From positions 310,001 to 374,000 of the forward strand of contig NZ_PSNW01000002.1 of the NCBI RefSeq assembly GCF_002930645.1: DNA of 64,000 nucleotides. The letters run 5' to 3'. Shown here one piece after another: positions 7,816-18,491 of this stretch. The translations under genes and the position numbers were made by a program. Each line of letters opens with the position of its first letter. The first letter of the stretch is position 1. The notes beneath the pieces are model-generated. The model searched no databases and was not told where the DNA came from. It saw only the letters and a list, made by a program, of their open reading frames with translations. The stretch is from Solimonas fluminis (GTDB taxonomy: Bacteria > Pseudomonadota > Gammaproteobacteria > Nevskiales > Nevskiaceae).

Positions 7816-8261
7816 ACAACGAAGAGACCACGGCCTATCTCCACCGCAGCATCCCGCTGACGGCGGCGATGGACGTGCGCGTGCTGGTGCAGGAACCGGG
7901 CCGCGTGGAGATCCTGGCGCCGCTGGCGGCCAATGCCAACCACCACGGCAGCGCCTTCGGCGGCGCACTGTCGACGCTGGCGATCCTCAGCGGCTGGGTG
8001 CTGGTGCAGCAGGCGCTGGATGCGGCGGGCGTCGGTGCCAAGCTGATGGTCCAGCGCAGCGAATGCGACTACCTGGAGCCGGCGCTGGCCGACTTCCATG
8101 CCGAGAGCCGCCTGCCCGAGGCCGAGTGGCCGCGTTTCCTGCAGATGCTGCAGAAGCGCGGGCGTGCGAGGATCGGGATCAGCACCATCATCCGTATCGG
8201 CGAGCGCGAAGTGGCGCGAGCCAGCGGCACCTACGCCGCGATCAAGCAAGGAACGACATGA
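7812..8261 (+). CDS. YiiD C-terminal-type hotdog thioesterase-like protein
   Basis: A 149-residue single-domain protein resembling the thioesterase-like domain found at the C-terminus of YiiD. The pattern IPLTAAMDVRV...PLAANANHHGSAFGGALSTLAILSGW (about residues 14-60) is typical: the long hotdog helix follows the GSAFGGALS turn. Members are presumed to hydrolyse or bind acyl thioesters. It is coupled by ATGA overlaps to DUF2784 upstream and the Nudix gene downstream. The substrate is not inferable. Confidence 0.82.
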   Translation: MNNEETTAYLHRSIPLTAAMDVRVLVQEPGRVEILAPLAANANHHGSAFGGALSTLAILSGWVLVQQALDAAGVGAKLMVQRSECDYLEPALADFHAESRLPEAEWPRFLQMLQKRGRARIGISTIIRIGEREVARASGTYAAIKQGTT

Positions 8262-8782
8262 GCCGAGGATTCCGATTCTGCCCGCAGTGCAGCGCGCCGC
8301 TGGCCTCGCAGGACCATGACGGCGTGCCGCGCCTGGCCTGCGGCGCCGGCTGCGGCTTCGTGCACTGGAACAACCCGACGCCCGTGGTCGCGGCCGTGGT
8401 GCAGCATGGCGACGATCTGATCCTGGCGCGCAACGTTGCCTGGCCAGGCAAGTTCTTCGCGCTGATCACGGGCTTCCTGGAAGCCAGCGATCCCTCGCCG
8501 GAAGAGGCGGTGGTGCGCGAGGTGGAGGAGGAGCTGGGCCTGCAGGGCCGTGCGCCGAGCTTCATCGGCCACTACCGCTTCGAGCGCATGAACCAGATCA
8601 TCATCGCCTACCACGTGGTGGCCGACGGCGAGATCAGGCTCGGTGCCGAGCTGGCGGAGTACATCCGCGTGCCGCCGGCGCAGGCCACCTACTGGCCGGC
8701 CGCGACCGGCCTGGCGCTGCGCGACTGGCTACGCACCCAGGGACATGATCCGCAGGAAATCCCCCTGCCGGGTCGCCGGTAG
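8258..8782 (+). CDS. NUDIX hydrolase with N-terminal zinc ribbon
   Basis: A 174-residue Nudix protein. It begins with a probable zinc ribbon (FCPQC at 7-11 and CGAGC at about 27-31) as in NudC-like NAD pyrophosphatases, followed by a Nudix fold. The Nudix box is GFLEASDPSPEEAVV then REVEEELGL; relative to the consensus GX5EX7REUXEEXGU it is one residue longer and has Asp where the first Glu is expected, while the metal-binding REVEEE core is intact. A nucleoside diphosphate-linked substrate is likely. The start overlaps the previous stop (ATGA). Confidence 0.9.
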   Translation: MSRGFRFCPQCSAPLASQDHDGVPRLACGAGCGFVHWNNPTPVVAAVVQHGDDLILARNVAWPGKFFALITGFLEASDPSPEEAVVREVEEELGLQGRAPSFIGHYRFERMNQIIIAYHVVADGEIRLGAELAEYIRVPPAQATYWPAATGLALRDWLRTQGHDPQEIPLPGRR

Positions 8783-8788
8783 CCGGCC

Positions 8789-9643
8789 ATGATCGCGGCG
8801 CGGCGCTGGCTGCTGACGCTCGCGCTGCTGCTGCCCTCCCTGGGTTCGGCGGCTCCGGTCGAGGAAACCCTGTCGCTGGACCTGGCCTCCGGGCGCGCGC
8901 TGGACGTGCGCCTGCTGCGCCCGGCGCAGGCGGGAGCAAAACTGCCCGCCGTGATCCTGCTGGGCGGCTACCGCCGCGGCGCCGGAGCGCTGGACCTGGT
9001 GAGCGCCGGCCGGCCTGTGCTGCTGGCCGGCTTCGACTACCCCGTGGAACTGCCGCGCAAGCTGCGGGTGTCGGAGGTCCCGCGCCTGGTGCCGCAGACG
9101 CGCCGCGGCATCGCCGAAACACGCGAGGGCCTGGCGGCGCTGCACCGGCAACTGCGCCAGCGGCCGGACGTGGATCCGCAGCGCATCACCCTGGTCGGCG
9201 TGAGCGCCGGCGCTCCCTTTGCGACGTTGGCCGCGGCAGACGCCGGCTTTCCCGCGGTGATCCTGGTGCATGGCTTTGCCGACCTGCCAGGCGTGATCCA
9301 GCACCAGTTCGCGCGGCGCTGGGAACCCAAGGCTGGCTGGCTCGGCCGCGCGGGCGCCTGGATGAGCTCGCGGCTGCTGCATGCCCTGCTAGGCCTGCCC
9401 AGCATCGAGCAGGCGGCCGCCACGCTGAAGCCGGGCCAGCGCGTGCTGCTGATCCGCGCCGAGCGCGACGACTTCATTCCCGCCGCCAGCAGCCTGGCGC
9501 TGGAGACCGCGCTGCGCCGCTCGGGCGCGCGGGTGGACCTGGTGGTACAGCCCGGCGGGCATGTGCGCGGTGCGGCGCAGGAAGAGTTGAAGCCGGTGCT
9601 GGAGGCTTCGCTGGAGTGGATGCGGGGCGAAAAGCTGATCTAG
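8789..9643 (+). CDS. Secreted alpha/beta hydrolase (dienelactone hydrolase/peptidase-like)
   Basis: A 284-residue alpha/beta-hydrolase with a cleavable signal peptide (RRWLLTLALLLPSLGSAAP, cut near residue 22), so it probably acts in the periplasm. The nucleophile elbow is LVGVSAG (Ser about 136), the acid lies in RAERDDFIP and the His in PGGHVRG. The order and spacing fit the fold. It follows the Nudix gene after six bases and is the last gene of the run that begins with the merR-like gene; the REP-like palindromes follow. The substrate is unknown. Confidence 0.85.
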   Translation: MIAARRWLLTLALLLPSLGSAAPVEETLSLDLASGRALDVRLLRPAQAGAKLPAVILLGGYRRGAGALDLVSAGRPVLLAGFDYPVELPRKLRVSEVPRLVPQTRRGIAETREGLAALHRQLRQRPDVDPQRITLVGVSAGAPFATLAAADAGFPAVILVHGFADLPGVIQHQFARRWEPKAGWLGRAGAWMSSRLLHALLGLPSIEQAAATLKPGQRVLLIRAERDDFIPAASSLALETALRRSGARVDLVVQPGGHVRGAAQEELKPVLEASLEWMRGEKLI

Positions 9644-9652
9644 CCAACGCAT

Positions 9653-9748
9653 GCAGGAGCGGCTGTTGGCCGCGACGGCCCATCGCGGCCAACAGCCGCT
9701 CCTGCAATCCGTTAGCTGCCGCGAAAAGTGGGAGCGCCATCCATGGCG
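9653..9748. repeat. REP-like palindrome plus a half element
   Basis: Perfect 23-base arms (9653-9675 and 9683-9705), outer end GCAGGAGCGGCTGTTGGCCG, surround a 7-base loop. A second, shorter unit follows at 9728-9748 (GTGGGAGCGCCAT-CC-ATGGCG). The first unit is almost identical to the one embedded in aceF at 14201-14268. The pair lies between the hydrolase gene and the convergent lysR gene, where it may also end transcription. Confidence 0.85.
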
Positions 9749-9799
9749 GGACTTCAGCTACTTGAACGACCCCCGGCCCGGCCATCCCTGGCCGGACGT

Positions 9800-10723
9800 T
9801 CAGCGGGAAGAATGCCCACTGGGCATTCCTCTCTTCCGCTTCACCCGCTCGCGCGCCAGCGCCACCATGTTCGCCACCGTCGGCGAATCCTCGCCCTCGC
9901 GGTAGACCAGGCTCATGCGCGCGCTCGGCGCGTCGCCGGCGATGGCGCGGTAGGTGACGCCCTCGGAGTTGATCTGCTGCATCGACGCCGGCACCAGGGA
10001 GACGCCCAGGCCGGCCGCGACGAGATTGACGATGGAGGTGACCTGCGAGGCTTCCTGCGTCACGCGCGGGCTGAAGCCGCTGCGCCGGCAGGCGGCGATG
10101 ATGTCGTCGTAGAGGCCGGAGCCGACCAAGCGCGGGAACAGCACGAAGTTCTCCGAGGCCAGCGCCCACAGCGACAGCGTGCGGAAGCGCGCCAGCGGAT
10201 GGCCCTGCGGCAGCGCGACCAGCACCTCCTCGTCGAACAGGGGCTCGGTGACCAGGCCGGCGCTGTCGCCCAGCAGGGGGCGCACGAAAGCGATGTCGGC
10301 GGTGTTGTTCAGCACCGCGGCGGCCAGGGTCGGCGTGCTGTTCTCGTCGATCGCCAGGGCCACGTCGGGATAGCGCTGGCCGAACTCGCGGATCACGCGG
10401 GGGACAAAGGGATGGAAGGGCGCGGAGTTGATCATGCCGACGCGCAGCCGGCCCTGCTCGCCGCGTGCCACGCGCCGGGCCTGGGCGCTGGCGCGCTCGA
10501 CCCCGGCCAGGATCGCGCGGGCGTCGTCGAAGAAGCTCTGCCCCGCCTCGGTCAGGGCGACGCCGCGCGGCAGGCGCCGGAACAGCGGCAGGCCCAGCTC
10601 CTGCTCCAGCTGCTGGATCTGCTGGCTCAGCGGCGGCTGGCCGATGCCGAGCCGCGAGGCCGCACGGGTGAAGTGCAGCTCCTCGGCCACGGCCACGAAG
10701 TAGCGCAGGTGACGCAGTTCCAC
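9800..10723 (-). CDS. LysR family transcriptional regulator
   Basis: A 307-residue LysR-type regulator starting at GTG 10723 with ELRHLRYFVAVAEELHFTRAA, the usual LysR N-terminus. The winged HTH covers residues 1-60 (SRLGIGQPPLSQQIQQLEQELG), then a linker helix and a two-lobed effector domain (about 90-295). It resembles the CatR/BenM-like branch regulating aromatic or organic acid metabolism. The same frame stays open far upstream, but that is antisense to aceE-aceF and not a gene. It is divergent from aceE across 120 bases, so control of pyruvate dehydrogenase or self-regulation is plausible but unproved. Confidence 0.93.
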   Translation of the reverse strand: MELRHLRYFVAVAEELHFTRAASRLGIGQPPLSQQIQQLEQELGLPLFRRLPRGVALTEAGQSFFDDARAILAGVERASAQARRVARGEQGRLRVGMINSAPFHPFVPRVIREFGQRYPDVALAIDENSTPTLAAAVLNNTADIAFVRPLLGDSAGLVTEPLFDEEVLVALPQGHPLARFRTLSLWALASENFVLFPRLVGSGLYDDIIAACRRSGFSPRVTQEASQVTSIVNLVAAGLGVSLVPASMQQINSEGVTYRAIAGDAPSARMSLVYREGEDSPTVANMVALARERVKRKRGMPSGHSSR

Positions 10724-10843
10724 GAGATATATGCAGGAAGTATGGCAAGTGCCTGATTCATATATTGGACATATGCATGGGGCACTGTCTACAGTCCCCT
10801 CGATTCGGTAAAACAGACATTCCACGCAGGCGAGGAGCAGGCC
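10724..10843. promoter_or_regulatory. Divergent promoter region lysR / aceE
   Basis: This 120-base gap contains an AT-rich core (about 10725-10785) with repeated ATAT-centred elements: GATATATGCAG, CATATATTGG and CATATGCATG. Such elements are compatible with a LysR-type binding region, though no single perfect T-N11-A dyad stands out. GAGGAG about ten bases before the GTG of aceE is a good ribosome site. Confidence 0.5.
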
Positions 10844-13501
<2,658 letters not shown>

Positions 13502-13513
13502 AGGAGCCCATCG

Positions 13514-15187
13514 ATGAGCAATCTCGTTGACGTGAAGGTTCCCGACATCGGCGACAGCCATGACGTGCCGGTGATCGAGCTGCTGGTGAAGGACGGCGAC
13601 ACAGTCGAGAAGGACCAGCCGCTGCTGGTGCTGGAGTCCGACAAGGCGACGATGGAAGTGCCGGCGCCCGCCGCCGGCACCGTGCGCGCGTTGAAGGTGA
13701 AGGTGGGCGACAAGCTCAACACCGGTTCGGCGATCTGCCAGCTGGAGGGCGTGGGTGCAGCGGCTCCGGCATCGAAGGCTGAAGCAAGGCCTGCGCCGGC
13801 ACCGGAGAAAAGGATCGCGGCTGAAGCCGCTCCCGCGAACAAGGCGGACGCGCCGGCTCCTGCCGCGCCCGCTGCGAGTGGCGGCAGCCTGGACGTGCGC
13901 ATCCCCGATCTCGGCGACAGCAAGGATGTGCCGGTGATCGAGCTGCTGATCCAGGACGGCGACAAGGTCGAGAAGGACCAGCCGCTGCTGGTGCTGGAGT
14001 CCGACAAGGCGACGATGGAAGTGCCGGCACCCGCCGCCGGCACCGTGCGGGCGCTCAAGGTGAAGCTCGGCGACAAGCTGTCGAAGGGTGACCTGGTCTG
14101 TACGCTGGAAGGCGCGGCAGGCGTCGCGCCCGAGCAGAAGGCCGAGGCGGCGCCTGCGCCCAAGCGCACCGAGCCTGAAGTGATCGCCGAACCGGAAGCA
14201 GCAGGGGCGGCCGTTGGCCGCGACCCGGCTCCGGCGGCTGAACCGTCGCGGCCAACGGCTGCTCCTGCAAGCGCGTCGGGCGACGTGCCATACGCCGGCC
14301 CGGCCACGCGCCAGTTCGCGCGCAAGCTCGGCGTGGACCTGGCGCAGGTGAAGGGCTCCGGCCCGCGCGGCCGCATCGTCATCGAGGACGTGCAGGCCTT
14401 CGTCAAGGCCAGGCTCGGCGCGGCTCTGGCGTCCGTCGCCGCTGCCGCCGCGGGCGGCGTGGGGATCCCGCCGATCCCGGCGCAGGACTTCTCGCTGTTC
14501 GGCGAGATCGAGAACAAGCCGCTGGCACGCATCCGCAGGATCTCCGCTGCGCATTTGCACCGCAGCTGGCTCAACGTGCCTCATGTCACGCAGAACGACG
14601 AGGCCGACATCACCGAGCTGGAGGCTTTCCGCAAGGCGCAGGGCGAGGAGCTGAACCTCAAGCTGACGCTGCTGCCCTTCATCATGAAGGCGGTGGGCGC
14701 GGTGCTGAAGCAGTACCCGGAGTTCAACAGCTCGCTGTCGCCCGACGGCGAAAGCCTGATCCTGAAGAAGTACTGCCACATCGGCTTCGCCGCCGACACG
14801 CCCAACGGGCTGGTGGTGCCGGTGGTGCGCGACGTCTGGTCCAAGGGCATCGTGCAGCTGTCCAACGAATGCGGCGAGCTGGCGAAGAAGGCGCGCGACG
14901 GCAAGCTCAAGCCCGACGAGATGAAGGGTGGATGCTTCTCCATCTCCTCCCTGGGCGGCATTGGCGGCAGCCACTTCACCCCGATCGTGAACGCACCCGA
15001 GGTGGCGATCCTCGGCGTGTCGCGCTCGCAGATGAAGCCGGTCTGGAACGGCAAGGAATTCCAGCCGCGCCTGATGTGCCCGCTGTCGCTGTCCTACGAC
15101 CACCGCGTGATCGACGGTGCCGCCGCGGCGCGCTTCGTGGTGTCGCTGGGCAAGCTGATGGCGGACATGCGCCGGCTGGCACTTTGA
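13514..15187 (+). CDS. aceF: Dihydrolipoyllysine-residue acetyltransferase (PDH E2)
   Basis: A 557-residue E2 core subunit. Two lipoyl domains (about residues 4-78 and 120-195) each carry the lipoylation site LESDKATMEV. An Ala/Pro linker leads to the peripheral-subunit-binding domain (GPATRQFARKLGVDL...GPRGRI, about 260-297), a second linker, then the catalytic domain with SYDHRVIDGAAAARF near the end (His active site). The two lipoyl modules are nearly identical in DNA. The linker between lipoyl domain 2 and the binding domain contains a full REP-like palindrome that is translated in frame. It follows aceE after 12 bases; a hairpin pair follows. Confidence 0.98.
   Translation: MSNLVDVKVPDIGDSHDVPVIELLVKDGDTVEKDQPLLVLESDKATMEVPAPAAGTVRALKVKVGDKLNTGSAICQLEGVGAAAPASKAEARPAPAPEKRIAAEAAPANKADAPAPAAPAASGGSLDVRIPDLGDSKDVPVIELLIQDGDKVEKDQPLLVLESDKATMEVPAPAAGTVRALKVKLGDKLSKGDLVCTLEGAAGVAPEQKAEAAPAPKRTEPEVIAEPEAAGAAVGRDPAPAAEPSRPTAAPASASGDVPYAGPATRQFARKLGVDLAQVKGSGPRGRIVIEDVQAFVKARLGAALASVAAAAAGGVGIPPIPAQDFSLFGEIENKPLARIRRISAAHLHRSWLNVPHVTQNDEADITELEAFRKAQGEELNLKLTLLPFIMKAVGAVLKQYPEFNSSLSPDGESLILKKYCHIGFAADTPNGLVVPVVRDVWSKGIVQLSNECGELAKKARDGKLKPDEMKGGCFSISSLGGIGGSHFTPIVNAPEVAILGVSRSQMKPVWNGKEFQPRLMCPLSLSYDHRVIDGAAAARFVVSLGKLMADMRRLAL
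14201..14268. repeat. REP-like palindrome inside the aceF linker
   Basis: Arms 14201-14223 and 14246-14268 (23 bases, two mismatches) surround a 22-base loop. The left arm begins GCAGGGGCGGCCGTTGGCCG and the arms match those of the intergenic element at 9653-9705. It lies wholly within aceF and is read as AAGAAVGRDPAPAAEPSRPT, without breaking the frame. This is the only coding copy I see in the window. Confidence 0.85.
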
Positions 15188-15189
15188 GG

Positions 15190-15273
15190 GCCAGGGCCTG
15201 TCGAAGGCCCTGGCAGCGGCTAGCTGAACGAACGCTGAAGCGGCGCGAAATAAAACCGTTTGTTTCGCGCCGC
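15190..15273 (+). terminator. Two hairpins after aceF
   Basis: The first hairpin pairs 15190-15198 with 15206-15214 (nine bases) around TGTCGAA. The second pairs 15240-15250 with 15263-15273 (eleven bases, GCGGCGCGAAA) around a 12-base loop. Neither has a strong T-run. The second lies just upstream of the SH3 gene, so it could be a terminator, an attenuator or an operator. Confidence 0.5.
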
Positions 15274-15296
15274 TGCGTTGCTAGACTCGGCAGGCC

Positions 15297-15896
15297 ATGA
15301 CAAGGACGTTACTACTCATCGCCGCGCTGCTGGCGCCGGCACTGGCATCCGCCCAATCGGCGGGACGCCCGCAATACATCTCCGACGACATCACCGTGAC
15401 GCTGCGCCAGCAGCCGCGCAACGACGCGCCCCCCGTGGGCGTGCTCAAGAGCGGCGCCAAGGTCAGCGTGCTGGAGTCGCTGGGCCCCGAGAGCTTTGCC
15501 CGCATCCGCACCGCCGACGGCCGCGAAGGCTGGGTCACGGCACGCTTCGTTTCTTCGCAGCCCGCCGCGAAGGAGCGCTACCTGCAGGCGCAGCAGCAGC
15601 TCGACGAAGCGCAGAAGCGCGCGCAGAACCTGGAGCGCGAGCTGACCGCGGCGCAGCAGCAGCTGGGACAGGCCAAGCCGGCCTTCGAGCTGGCGCGCGA
15701 GAACGAGTCGCTGAAGGCGACCATCGGCGAGCTGCAGCGCTCCGCCGAGACCCTGCAGCAGCGCTACGACGTGGAGCGCGCCAAGCGCAGGACGCTGATC
15801 ACCGGCGCCAGCCTGGTCGGTGCCGGCGTGCTGCTGGGCCTGGTGCTGCCCTGGCTGGGCAGTGGCCGCAAGAAGCGGCGCTACGGCGACTTCTAG
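15297..15896 (+). CDS. TIGR04211/YgiM-like SH3 domain protein
   Basis: A 199-residue envelope protein: signal peptide (LLLIAALLAPALASAQS, cleaved near 20), a bacterial SH3 domain (YISDDITVTLRQQPRNDAPPVGVLKSG...GREGWVTARFV, about 26-85), a long coiled coil (about 92-160) and a C-terminal membrane helix (ITGASLVGAGVLLGLVLPWLG, about 168-188) with a basic cytoplasmic tail. This architecture is that of the TIGR04211 (YgiM) family. Its role is unknown; the SH3 domain may contact peptidoglycan. It stands alone between the hairpin at 15240-15273 and the MBL gene. Confidence 0.9.
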   Translation: MTRTLLLIAALLAPALASAQSAGRPQYISDDITVTLRQQPRNDAPPVGVLKSGAKVSVLESLGPESFARIRTADGREGWVTARFVSSQPAAKERYLQAQQQLDEAQKRAQNLERELTAAQQQLGQAKPAFELARENESLKATIGELQRSAETLQQRYDVERAKRRTLITGASLVGAGVLLGLVLPWLGSGRKKRRYGDF

Positions 15897-15981
15897 CCGG
15901 CGGCAGGTGACACTCCGGTGAACCGGTTGCCGCCCGCGGGCGGCAATGGAATGCTGTTGCCCTCGTGACGAGGGGAACGAC

Positions 15982-16995
15982 ATGAAGTTGCTGCGCGGGC
16001 TGCTGATCGCCGTGGTGGTCTTGCTGGGCCTGCTGGCCCTGGCACTGTCCTGGCTGCGTACTCAGGCGCCGGGCCTGGAGGCGTACCAGGCGCACCGCTA
16101 TGAAGCCGCCCCGCGGCCGGGCGCGCTGACCGCGACCTGGTACGGTGTCAGCGCGCTGCTGCTGTGCGACGGCGAACATGCGATCCTGATCGACCCCTTC
16201 TTCACCCGTCCCGAGGGCCTGCTGCCGCTGGTGCTGAACCGTGCCATCGAGCCGGACGAGCCGCGCATCGCCGCGGCCCTGCTGGCGGCGCGCATCGACA
16301 AGCTCGACGCGGTGCTGGTCTCGCATTCGCACTACGACCACGCGATGGATGCCGGCGTGGTGGCGAAGCTCACCGGCGCGATGCTGCTGGGCTCCGCCAG
16401 CACCGCCAACATCGGCCGCGGCGCCGGCCTGCCCGACGGGCGCATCCGCCGCGTCGAGCCGGGCGAGCCGATCACGGTCGGCCGCTTCCGCATCCGCTTC
16501 ATCGCCAGCCGCCATGCCGGGGCCAGCGGCGGGCGCCCTACCGGCGACATCACCGCGCCGCTGCGCACGCCGGCGCACTACCTGGACTACAAGCTGGGCG
16601 GCACCTACTCGATCCTGGTGGAACACCCGCAAGGCTCGGTGCTGCACCATGGCAGCGCCGGCTGGGAGCCGGGGGCGCTGGCCGGCCTGCATGCCGACCT
16701 GGTGTTCCTCGGCGTGGCCCTGGTGGACGACCTGCCGGCCTACCTGCGCGAGACGGTGGACCTGGTCGGCGCCCGCCGCATCGTTCCGGTGCACTGGGAC
16801 GACTTCACCCTGCCGCTGGACCAGCCGCTGCGGCCCTTTCCGCTGGTGGTGCGCCTGGACCGCTTCTTCTCCGGCATGGCGCAGCGGCCGGAAATCCAGG
16901 TCCAGACCCTGGAGCTGGGACGGGAGGCGACGCTGTTCCCGGCGTCAGTGCCGTCCGGCGCCCCCGCCAGTGCCGGCGGCGCGGAAATGCGCTAA
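15982..16995 (+). CDS. Membrane-anchored MBL-fold metallo-hydrolase (UlaG/RomA-like)
   Basis: A 337-residue metallo-beta-lactamase-fold protein with an N-terminal membrane helix (LLRGLLIAVVVLLGLLALALSWL, about 3-25). The metal motif is SHSHYDHAMD (about 113-122), a variant of HXHXDH, followed by the RHAG and GSAGWEPG loops typical of the UlaG/RomA-like and NAPE-PLD-like groups. It probably hydrolyses a phosphoester or lactone at the periplasmic face. I use ATG 15982 after GAGGGGAAC; an upstream in-frame start gives an implausible Cys-rich leader. It is followed by the three-gene cassette at 17030-18325 after 34 bases. Confidence 0.85.
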   Translation: MKLLRGLLIAVVVLLGLLALALSWLRTQAPGLEAYQAHRYEAAPRPGALTATWYGVSALLLCDGEHAILIDPFFTRPEGLLPLVLNRAIEPDEPRIAAALLAARIDKLDAVLVSHSHYDHAMDAGVVAKLTGAMLLGSASTANIGRGAGLPDGRIRRVEPGEPITVGRFRIRFIASRHAGASGGRPTGDITAPLRTPAHYLDYKLGGTYSILVEHPQGSVLHHGSAGWEPGALAGLHADLVFLGVALVDDLPAYLRETVDLVGARRIVPVHWDDFTLPLDQPLRPFPLVVRLDRFFSGMAQRPEIQVQTLELGREATLFPASVPSGAPASAGGAEMR

Positions 16996-17029
16996 AACTG
17001 GCGTCCATCACCTATCCGGGGGAACACCC

Positions 17030-17332
17030 ATGCGTCGGATCGTCCTGCTGTCCGGCCTGCTGCTGGGGGCCTGCGTCCAGCTTTCCGCCTGCGCCCAAAC
17101 GATGAACCCCTCCGAAGCCGCCGTTCCCGTCCCCGGCAAGGTCAGCGACCTCGATGCCTTCGGGCGCTTCATCGCCAGCCGTCCGACGCCGGAGCAGTTC
17201 CGCGCGCGCTACCCGGACGTGAAGCTGGTGCTGCCCGGCGATATCGCCACCAAGGAGTTCCGGCACGACAACAGCCGGTACTTCGCCGACACCGACTCCG
17301 AGGGCCGCATCACCGGCGGCCGGTTCATGTAA
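17030..17332 (+). CDS. Small lipoprotein with a 60-residue YPDV-LVLPG domain
   Basis: A 100-residue protein with a lipoprotein signal; two possible lipobox cysteines are present (LGAC at 15 and LSAC at 21). Residues 41-100 are a compact domain with the core RYPDVKLVLPGDIATKEFR and the end GRITGGRF. The same domain forms the C-terminus of the third gene of the cassette: I align the two over 60 residues without gaps with 31 identities. I do not recognise the family. The stop and the next start overlap (TAATG), so expression is coupled. Confidence 0.75.
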   Translation: MRRIVLLSGLLLGACVQLSACAQTMNPSEAAVPVPGKVSDLDAFGRFIASRPTPEQFRARYPDVKLVLPGDIATKEFRHDNSRYFADTDSEGRITGGRFM

Positions 17333-17703
17333 TGAGCACCTTCGTCACGATCCTGCTGCTGTTCAATGTCCTGCTGTCGGCCGCGCTCGGCCTGCTGTTC
17401 CTGCGCCTGTGGCGCGTGCAGCACCGGCTGCACGGCCGGCTGCAGCAGCTGGCGCCGAACCTGGCCGGCGACCCGGCGCGCAACTTCGAGCTGGTCAGCG
17501 CCTCGCGCCCCAGCCTGATCTCCATCGAGATCCTCAATCCCATGGAGCTGGCGGCCAAGGAATCCTGGGTGGCCGGCGCGCTGGGCAGCGTGACGCCGAC
17601 GCTGGTGCGCCGCCTGGTCTACCAGCGCGCCGCGCAGATGGTGCGCGAGGAACTCAAGGGCCACGGCGTCACCGCCGAAGTGCGCCAGCACCATGCCCCT
17701 TGA
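17332..17703 (+). CDS. Small membrane-anchored protein of unknown function
   Basis: A 123-residue protein with one N-terminal membrane helix (FVTILLLFNVLLSAALGLLFLRLW, about 4-27) and a soluble tail, apparently cytoplasmic, containing ISIEILNPMELAAKESWVAGALGSVTPTLVRRLVYQRAAQMVREELKGHGVTAEV. I do not recognise a named family, though the NPMELAAKES motif looks conserved in style. It is coupled to the lipoprotein gene by TAATG and overlaps the next gene by 11 bases, so the three act as one unit. Confidence 0.75.
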   Translation: MSTFVTILLLFNVLLSAALGLLFLRLWRVQHRLHGRLQQLAPNLAGDPARNFELVSASRPSLISIEILNPMELAAKESWVAGALGSVTPTLVRRLVYQRAAQMVREELKGHGVTAEVRQHHAP

Positions 17704-18325
17704 ACTCGTCCTGGCGCTGATCGGCACCGCGGCCCTCTGGGGCACGCTGGTGGCGGGACTGCGCCTGCACGACGAGACCATGGAGCTGCGGCACGAGCTG
17801 CGCCGAGTCGAGGCCTGGCACAGCGACTATGGCTACACCAGCCGCGCCATCGGCACGCTGGCGCAGGTGCAGAAGCTGGCGGAGAGCGGCGTGGGCATCG
17901 GCACCGACACGGTGCGCGGCATCCACCACGGCATCGCCAGCATTCCCTTCGGCATCCTGGAAGCGATTCCCGCGACGCGCGACACCACGCGCGTGGTGCG
18001 CGCGATCCACGACCAGACCGCGGACACGGTCTACGGCGCCATCAACCTGGTGAACCGCGTGCTGGGCAAGGGCCTGCGCCGCGGCATGGGCGTGGACGAG
18101 AAGAAGGAAGAACCGTATCGCGGGCAGGTCAGCGATGCGGAGATGGTGGACTTCCGCCACTTCATCGACACGCGCCCGGACCCGGCGGAATTCCGCCTGC
18201 GCTATCCGGATGTGACGCTGGTGCTGCCGGGCGAGGTCACGACCGCGGACTACCGGGCGGATCGCAGCCGCTTCCACGCGCTGGTCGACGAGGGCGGCCG
18301 CATTTCCGGCGGGGAGTTCAGATAA
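17693..18325 (+). CDS. Membrane-anchored protein ending in the YPDV-LVLPG domain
   Basis: A 210-residue protein. Residues about 3-23 form a membrane helix, 24-130 are helical with a Gly-rich amphipathic centre (GIGTDTVRGIHHGIASIPFGILEAIP), and 151-210 are the domain shared with the small lipoprotein at 17030 (RYPDVTLVLPGEVTTADYR, GRISGGEF). The start lies inside the previous gene. The common domain on an inner-membrane and a lipid-anchored partner suggests the two proteins bind the same ligand or each other across the envelope; this is inference. Confidence 0.75.
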   Translation: MPLELVLALIGTAALWGTLVAGLRLHDETMELRHELRRVEAWHSDYGYTSRAIGTLAQVQKLAESGVGIGTDTVRGIHHGIASIPFGILEAIPATRDTTRVVRAIHDQTADTVYGAINLVNRVLGKGLRRGMGVDEKKEEPYRGQVSDAEMVDFRHFIDTRPDPAEFRLRYPDVTLVLPGEVTTADYRADRSRFHALVDEGGRISGGEFR

Positions 18326-18332
18326 CCATTGC

Positions 18333-18400
18333 GGGAGCGGCTGACAGCCGCGACCGCGGGTTGTCATGATCTCGCTTGTTCGCGGCTGACAGCCGCTCCC
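18333..18400. repeat. REP-like palindrome
   Basis: Perfect 21-base arms (18333-18353 and 18380-18400), outer sequence GGGAGCGGCTGACAGCCGCG, are separated by 26 bases. The element lies between two convergent transcription units and next to the terminator of the yceI operon. It belongs to the same family as those at 2110, 9653, 14201 and 36742. Confidence 0.85.
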
Positions 18401-18410
18401 ACGAAAGACA

Positions 18411-18437
18411 AAAAAAGAGCCGGCTTGCGCCGGCTCT
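18411..18437 (-). terminator. Rho-independent terminator of the cybB-yceI-yceI operon
   Basis: On the minus strand a nine-base stem AGAGCCGGC/GCCGGCTCT (18429-18437 with 18416-18424) with a four-base loop is followed by six T residues. It sits 55 bases beyond the stop of the second yceI gene. Confidence 0.9.
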
Positions 18438-18491
18438 CGGGGGAAACACGACCGCTCGGGATGGCGGCCGCGCTGGGGGACTGAAACGGTT

